A stretch of 10,382 bases of DNA, taken from positions 1-10,382 of the forward strand of contig CAYPEF010000085.1 of NCBI GenBank assembly GCA_964409675.1, written 5' to 3'. Below, piece after piece: positions 6,360-10,382 of this stretch. Below the pieces are notes generated by a model that was given only the letters and a program-made list of their open reading frames with translations, searched no databases and was not told where the DNA came from. The translations under genes were made by a program, and so were the position numbers. Source of the stretch: CAYMDD01 sp964409675. Lineage in GTDB: Bacteria > Pseudomonadota > Alphaproteobacteria > Rickettsiales > SXRF01. Each line of letters opens with the position of its first letter. Positions within the stretch are counted from its first letter, which is position 1.

Positions 6360-7255
6360 CCGCCAACCCCTTCGCCCAGTCGCCCGCCTACTGGCTGCTG
6401 CATTTCACCCTGCCGCAGGAGATTGCCATGCTGGCGGATGAATATTTCTCCGATTGCGCCGTGTCGGTAGCCAGCGTGGAAATTCCCGAAACACCGCATC
6501 TGTGGCGCATGGAAGTGCTATACGGTGACGTCCCGGCAGAAGAGGATATCGCACGACGCTTACACGCACTCGCCGCCACCTGCGCCACGCCAGTGCCGGA
6601 TTATTCCATCTCCCGGCTGGAAAGCCGCGACTGGCTGCTGGCGGTGAAGCAGGATTTCCCGCCGCTGCATATCGCCCGGTTTTTCATTCACGGTTCGCAC
6701 GTCACCGAATCGGCGCGGCCCGGTGAGCTTGCCTTGCAGATTGACGCTGGCCTTGCCTTCGGTTCCGGCGAGCACGCCACCACCAGCGGCTGCATGCTGG
6801 CGCTGGAGATGCTGGCGAAACGCCGCCGCTTTACGAATATCCTCGATGTCGGCACCGGCTCCGGCATCCTTGCCATGGCAGCGGCGAAGCGAATACCTAC
6901 GGCACGCATCCTTGCCGCCGACATCGACCCCGTGGCGGTGCGGGTAACGCGCGAAAATATCGCCCTCAACCATTTAAGCCGCCACGTGCAGGCCTGCGTG
7001 GCTGATGGGTATGACGCTCCTCTCATTCGTGCAAGCGCGCCGTATGACCTGATTTTCGCCAATATCCTCGCCCGTCCGCTGATGAAACTGGCGCCGGACC
7101 TGGCGGCGCATCTGGCGCCAAACGGCATGGCCATCCTCTCCGGCTTGCTGAAGACGCAGGCAACCATGGTGCTAAGCGCCCACCGCATCGCTGGACTTCG
7201 CCTGCATTCCCGTATTATCCTAGGGGATTGGGCAACCTTGATTCTTACGCGGTAA
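6356..7255 (+). CDS. prmA: Ribosomal protein L11 methyltransferase PrmA
   Basis: PrmA is a SAM-dependent enzyme that methylates ribosomal protein L11 at lysines and the N-terminus. The 299-aa protein has the two-part family layout. An N-terminal substrate-recognition domain (about 10-115) is followed by a class I methyltransferase fold with the linker motif AFGSGEHATT (134-143), SAM-binding motif I ILDVGTGSG (162-170), acidic AADIDPVAV (187-195), NILARPL (236-242) in the place of the N-(L/I)-(L/A) catalytic motif, and LSGLLKTQ (261-268). I chose the start at 6356. It overlaps the ligA stop as ATGA, giving translational coupling, and gives a normal N-terminus; an ATG at 6335 lies inside the ligA end and would add seven residues. 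Few homologues should vary the T in AFGTGxH seen here as S. Identification is secure. Confidence 0.95.
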   Translation: MTANPFAQSPAYWLLHFTLPQEIAMLADEYFSDCAVSVASVEIPETPHLWRMEVLYGDVPAEEDIARRLHALAATCATPVPDYSISRLESRDWLLAVKQDFPPLHIARFFIHGSHVTESARPGELALQIDAGLAFGSGEHATTSGCMLALEMLAKRRRFTNILDVGTGSGILAMAAAKRIPTARILAADIDPVAVRVTRENIALNHLSRHVQACVADGYDAPLIRASAPYDLIFANILARPLMKLAPDLAAHLAPNGMAILSGLLKTQATMVLSAHRIAGLRLHSRIILGDWATLILTR

Positions 7256-7259
7256 CGGC

Positions 7260-9047
7260 ATGAATGCGACTGAAAAATTAAACGCCCTTCGCACACTCCT
7301 TGCGCAGAAGAAGCTGGACGGATTCATCCTGCCGGTGGCGGATGAATATTTAAGCGAATACGTCCCCGCCCATGCCGCCCGCCTGCCGTGGTTGACCGGC
7401 TTCACCGGCTCGGCGGGAACGGCGGTGGTGCTGGCGGATAAAGCCGCGCTCTTCACCGACGGGCGCTACACTATCCAGGCCGAACAGGAAGTGGACGGCG
7501 CACTCTACGAGCGCCATAATATCGCTGACCTCACGCCCGACCAGTGGCTGAAGCGCAACATCGCCCCAAATGCATCCATCGGCTTCGATCCGCGCCTGCA
7601 CAGCGCCCACGCTGCCGAGCACTATAAAACCACTCTCGCAGAGCGCAATGCCGAGCTGGTCTCCGTGGTGCCAAACCCCATCGATGCGCTCTGGCAGGAC
7701 CGCCCGCAAGCCCCGTCCGCCCCCGCCTTCGTGCACGCGCTGGAATATGCGGGCGAGGATATTGCTTCCAAAATCACCCGCGCCGCCGATGCGCTCGCCG
7801 CCAAAAAAGCGGATGCAGCGGTGCTCACCATCCCCGAGAGCATCAACTGGCTGCTCAACATCCGCGGGGGCGACGTGGAATTCACCCCCGTGCTGCAAGC
7901 CTATGCTATCCTGTTTGCCGATGCGCATGTGGTTCTCTACGCCCCCGCCGCAAAAATCCCTTCTGAAGTTAAAACGCATTTCGGCAAGCAGGTGGAAGTG
8001 CGCCCGCCGGAGGCGCTCGCGCATGACATCCAGGAACTCGGCTGGCAGAAAAAGCGCCTGCTGGTGGACCCTGCCGAGTCGCCCTACTGGTTCGCACAGC
8101 TTGCCTCCGAAGCCGGGGCCTCGCTGGTGGCCGCGCCGGACCCCTGCCTGCTGCTCAAAGCCTGCAAGAGCGAGACGGAACTTACCGGCATCCGCCGCGC
8201 CCATATCGAAGACGGAGCAGCCATTGCCCGCTTCCTGCACTGGCTGGATACGGAGATTGAAGCGGGCAGGGTGGTGGATGAACTCTCCGCCGCAGAGAAG
8301 CTGCTCAGCTTCCGTGCGCAGAACGCGCAGTTCATCAGCCCGAGCTTTGCCACTATCGCTGGCTCCGGCCCGAACGGGGCGATTGTGCATTACCGCGCAA
8401 GTGAGGCCAGCAACCGCCGCCTGCAACAGGGCGAGCTGTTTTTGCTTGATTCCGGCGGCCAGTATTTCACCGGCACCACCGATATCACGCGCACCATCGC
8501 CATCGGCACGCCTAGCCCAGAGCAGAAAGACCGCTTCACCCGCGTACTCAAAGGTCATATCGCGCTGGCCATGACCCGCTTCCCCGAAGGCACCACCGGC
8601 TCCCAGCTAGATGCGCTGGCGCGCCAGTTCCTCTGGCAGGCAGAACTCGATTACGACCACGGCACCGGCCACGGCGTTGGCTATGCCCTCAGCGTGCATG
8701 AAGGCCCGCAGCGCATCAGCAAGCGCGCAAGCGACATCGCCTTAAAGCCCGGCATGGTCCTCTCCAACGAACCCGGCTATTACAAGGCGGGCGAATACGG
8801 CATCCGCATTGAAAACCTGGTGGCGGTAACGGAAGCCGGGAAGGGCGAGGGAGGGCGCCGCTTCCTAAGCTTTGACACGCTCACCTGCGCACCCATCGAC
8901 ACCCGCCTGATCACCCCGGCGCTGATGAGTGCGGATGAAAAAGAATGGCTGAACTACTACCACCAATGGGTGGAGCAGTCGCTTATCGGGTATATGGATG
9001 AGCAGGAATCGGAGTGGTTGCAAGGGGCGTGCGCAAAACTCTCCTAA
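7260..9047 (+). CDS. pepP: Xaa-Pro aminopeptidase, three-domain (XPNPEP1-type) aminopeptidase P
   Basis: This is an M24B metallopeptidase that removes N-terminal residues preceding proline. At 595 aa it matches the long three-domain form (two creatinase-like N-terminal domains at about 5-150 and 160-310, then a pita-bread catalytic domain) rather than the roughly 440-aa E. coli PepP. The dinuclear metal ligands are visible: D397 and D408 (LLDSGGQY, TTDITRT), H471 (HGTGHGVG), E504 (NEPGYY) and E518 (RIENLV). The auxiliary histidines are H377 (VHYRA) and H480 (VHEGP). Spacing of these residues agrees with the human cytosolic enzyme XPNPEP1 to within one residue. No signal peptide is seen, so it is cytoplasmic. 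It starts 4 nt after the prmA stop, implying co-transcription with ligA-prmA. The symbol is by family; the subfamily differs from E. coli PepP. Confidence 0.92.
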   Translation: MNATEKLNALRTLLAQKKLDGFILPVADEYLSEYVPAHAARLPWLTGFTGSAGTAVVLADKAALFTDGRYTIQAEQEVDGALYERHNIADLTPDQWLKRNIAPNASIGFDPRLHSAHAAEHYKTTLAERNAELVSVVPNPIDALWQDRPQAPSAPAFVHALEYAGEDIASKITRAADALAAKKADAAVLTIPESINWLLNIRGGDVEFTPVLQAYAILFADAHVVLYAPAAKIPSEVKTHFGKQVEVRPPEALAHDIQELGWQKKRLLVDPAESPYWFAQLASEAGASLVAAPDPCLLLKACKSETELTGIRRAHIEDGAAIARFLHWLDTEIEAGRVVDELSAAEKLLSFRAQNAQFISPSFATIAGSGPNGAIVHYRASEASNRRLQQGELFLLDSGGQYFTGTTDITRTIAIGTPSPEQKDRFTRVLKGHIALAMTRFPEGTTGSQLDALARQFLWQAELDYDHGTGHGVGYALSVHEGPQRISKRASDIALKPGMVLSNEPGYYKAGEYGIRIENLVAVTEAGKGEGGRRFLSFDTLTCAPIDTRLITPALMSADEKEWLNYYHQWVEQSLIGYMDEQESEWLQGACAKLS

Positions 9048-9050
9048 TCC

Positions 9051-9217
9051 CCCTCTCCCTAGAGGGGAGAGGGTTGCATCTTCTTAGTGCGTTAGCACTT
9101 AGAAGATGCTGGGTGAGGGTGATGGCGGTGCGGTTCAACCGATAGCCTTTCACCCCCACCAAGAAATCCTAAGCGCAAGCGCTAAGGATTTCTATCCTCC
9201 CCCCTCAAGGGGGAGGA
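9051..9217. repeat. Twin-hairpin inverted repeat, family E, reaching into bioC
   Basis: Each arm has the same three blocks, in mirror order. (1) A GC hairpin: CCCTCTCC (9051-9058) with GGAGAGGG (9066-9073) on the left, and TCCTCCCCC (9195-9203) with GGGGGAGGA (9209-9217) on the right. (2) A 15-bp hairpin with one mismatch: 9076-9090 with 9095-9109, loop GTTA, and 9162-9176 with 9179-9193, loop AA. (3) A TGGGTGAGGGTG-like block at 9110-9121, mirrored by CACCCCCACCA at 9151-9161. The two 15-bp hairpins carry their single mismatch at the same place, six pairs from the loop. The element covers the whole convergent spacer between the peptidase gene and bioC and overlaps the bioC 3' end. No T-tract makes it a classic terminator. 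Confidence 0.88.
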
Positions 9218-9967
9218 GAAGACCCAATACCCCACCTTCCACGTCACCCGTAACCCTCTCTCATCCGAATACCGCGCGCGGTATTCCGCTTCCGCCCGTG
9301 TAAATACCGCCGGGCTGGTTAGGCCGCGTGGGCGGTCGTGGCGTTTGTTGGTGGCTCCGATGGATTTGAGCTGGCGCATCAGCGCAGGCAGGGAGGGGTA
9401 GTGCTCAACTAAGCAGATGGATTCTTCCTGCACAACGGCAAACCCGGCGGCTTCGGCTTGTGCGCGCACGGCGCTGATAGCGGCGAACGGGCTGATGCGC
9501 GGCGCGTGCGGGCTAAGCGCATCGCGCAGCTCATGCAGCGTCTGCGGCCCGAAGGTGGCCAGCACCACTATGCCGCCCGGTTTCAGGCAGCGCGCCCATT
9601 CGGCAAGGACACGCTCCGGCGCATCCGCCCATTGCAGCATCAGCGAGGAAATCACCCCGTCCATGCAAGCCTTGCGCAAGGGCAGCGCCTGCGCATCGGC
9701 GGTGATGCAGGGAAGGCCGTGCGCCTCGCGCGCCTGCGCGCACATGGCATGCGCCAGGTCAAGGCCAATCAGCGCCCATCTTCCCTCTGCCATGCCCGCC
9801 AGCACGCCGGGGCCGCACCCGGCGTCCAGCACCGTGCTCCCGGCGGGAATATGTGCTTGCGCCAGCTTCAGGCAATGCGAAAGCACCTGCCGCTGTAGCG
9901 CGGCATGTGCGGCATATCGCTTCGCGGCGCGGCCAAAATCAGCCTTGAGGGCGGCGGCATCAAACAT
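9182..9967 (-). CDS. bioC: Malonyl-ACP O-methyltransferase BioC
   Basis: BioC methylates malonyl-ACP so that fatty acid synthesis can build the pimeloyl chain of biotin. The 261-aa product matches the family along its length: FGRAAKRYAAHAALQRQV (11-28), SAM motif I VLDAGCGPG (46-54), GLDLAHAM (68-75), the LQWADAPE region (111-118), LKPGGIVVLATFGPQTLHEL (about 128-147), and the C-terminal hallmark LKSIGATNKR (200-209) with GLTSPAVFTRAEAEYR and VTWKVGYW. I chose ATG at 9967, not the upstream ATGs, because it fits the family start and overlaps the stop of the hydrolase gene (ATGTTTGA), implying translational coupling. The last 11 residues (SSPLRGEDRNP) and the stop lie inside a repeat element, so the natural end was probably near GYWVF. 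Confidence 0.86.
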   Translation of the reverse strand: MFDAAALKADFGRAAKRYAAHAALQRQVLSHCLKLAQAHIPAGSTVLDAGCGPGVLAGMAEGRWALIGLDLAHAMCAQAREAHGLPCITADAQALPLRKACMDGVISSLMLQWADAPERVLAEWARCLKPGGIVVLATFGPQTLHELRDALSPHAPRISPFAAISAVRAQAEAAGFAVVQEESICLVEHYPSLPALMRQLKSIGATNKRHDRPRGLTSPAVFTRAEAEYRARYSDERGLRVTWKVGYWVFSSPLRGEDRNP

Positions 9968-10382
9968 GAAAATCCTCAATGGCCTGTTGCACGGCGTGCG
10001 CATCATGCCAGTGCGGCGCATGGCCGCAACTCTCCAGCGTCAGCAGGTGCGCCTTCGGCAGGCGGCGCTGGAAAGTGTGGGCTTGCGCATATTCCACCAC
10101 CGCATCCTGCCTACCGTGGATGAGCAGGGTTGGCGGGAAGTGGGCGAACTCCAGCCCTTCGCAGCTGCTTGCGCCCAGATGCTCCAGCCACCCCAGCCAG
10201 TCATGCGCTCTCAACCGCTCACGGCTGGCGACAGTATGGGCGATAACCTCATTCGCCTTCGCATCGTCTTTTGCCACCAGGAGGTGGGCGCGTTTAAGGG
10301 TGCGCTCCGGCGCTTGCGCATAATTATCGCGAAAGAGGGTAAAGGTAAGCTGCTGCATGCCGAGCTTCAGCGAAGGCGATTG
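9960..10382 (-). CDS. Alpha/beta-hydrolase, C-terminal part, candidate BioH-type esterase
   Basis: The reading frame is open to the window edge, so the gene is cut at its 5' end; 140 codons are visible. The C-terminal half of an alpha/beta-hydrolase is recognisable. TLLIHGRQDAVV carries the usual catalytic aspartate position (D93 of the visible fragment), and ESCGHAPHWHD carries the catalytic histidine (H111). Before these is a helical cap-like region with the sequence LFRDNYAQAPE. The nucleophile serine would lie outside the window. Its stop overlaps the bioC start by 8 bp, so the two are probably co-translated. In biotin synthesis BioC works with a pimeloyl-ACP methyl ester esterase, often BioH, and the adjacency suggests that role. 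BioH-type function is inference, since many alpha/beta-hydrolases share these motifs. Confidence 0.75.
   Translation of the reverse strand, partial: QSPSLKLGMQQLTFTLFRDNYAQAPERTLKRAHLLVAKDDAKANEVIAHTVASRERLRAHDWLGWLEHLGASSCEGLEFAHFPPTLLIHGRQDAVVEYAQAHTFQRRLPKAHLLTLESCGHAPHWHDAHAVQQAIEDFHV

Noticed and set aside
7350..8558. Long antisense open frame of 402 codons opposite the aminopeptidase gene
   Set aside because: It lies wholly under a gene with clear family motifs. Its translation is rich in Gly, Arg, His and Ala, as expected of an antisense shadow in GC-rich DNA, with no recognisable domain.
7570..8574. Same-strand alternative frame of 334 codons inside the aminopeptidase gene
   Set aside because: Its composition is dominated by Pro, Ser, Arg and Ala, typical of a +1 frame of GC-rich coding DNA. 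The overlapping frame carries all the M24B ligands.
9051..9109. Bidirectional intrinsic terminator between the peptidase gene and bioC
   Set aside because: The hairpins are strong but have no T-run on either strand, and they belong to a repeated inverted structure. They may still slow transcription, but I cannot call a terminator.

Overview
This window looks like a piece of an alphaproteobacterial chromosome. It is GC-rich (about 60% by eye) and carries the order lpxC - bamD - recN - ligA, which in Alphaproteobacteria usually follows ftsZ. LpxC and BamD imply a Gram-negative envelope with lipid A. I cannot place the organism more precisely, and I make no genus call.

Layout. The + strand carries lpxC (lipid A synthesis), bamD (outer-membrane protein assembly lipoprotein), recN (SMC-like break-repair ATPase), ligA (NAD-dependent DNA ligase), prmA (ribosomal protein L11 methyltransferase) and a three-domain aminopeptidase P. 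The last three are packed tightly: ligA and prmA overlap by ATGA, and prmA and the peptidase are 4 nt apart, so they probably form one transcript. On the - strand, converging on the peptidase gene, are bioC (malonyl-ACP methyltransferase, biotin synthesis) and, 5' of it with an 8-bp overlap, the C-terminal part of an alpha/beta-hydrolase cut by the window edge. The hydrolase is a plausible pimeloyl-ACP methyl esterase (BioH-type) partner.

The genes are ordinary, and I see no undescribed multi-gene system. The unusual content is the repeats. Every spacer over about 100 bp (lpxC-bamD, bamD-recN, recN-ligA, peptidase-bioC) holds a twin-hairpin element: two self-complementary arms in inverted orientation around a short centre. 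The sequences fall into several unrelated families but share this architecture. Where the two arms differ, the differences are compensatory, so each arm keeps its own hairpin. One family occurs twice, and its second copy is nested inside another family. One GC-rich palindromic element lies in frame inside ligA and adds about 35 residues to the ligase. Another runs into bioC and supplies its last 11 codons and its stop.

ligA is also a mosaic. About 660 bp encoding most of the adenylation domain drops to about 44% GC, with AGA/AGG/TTA/ATA codons, between flanks of about 63-65% GC. This suggests replacement by recombination with a lower-GC homologue.
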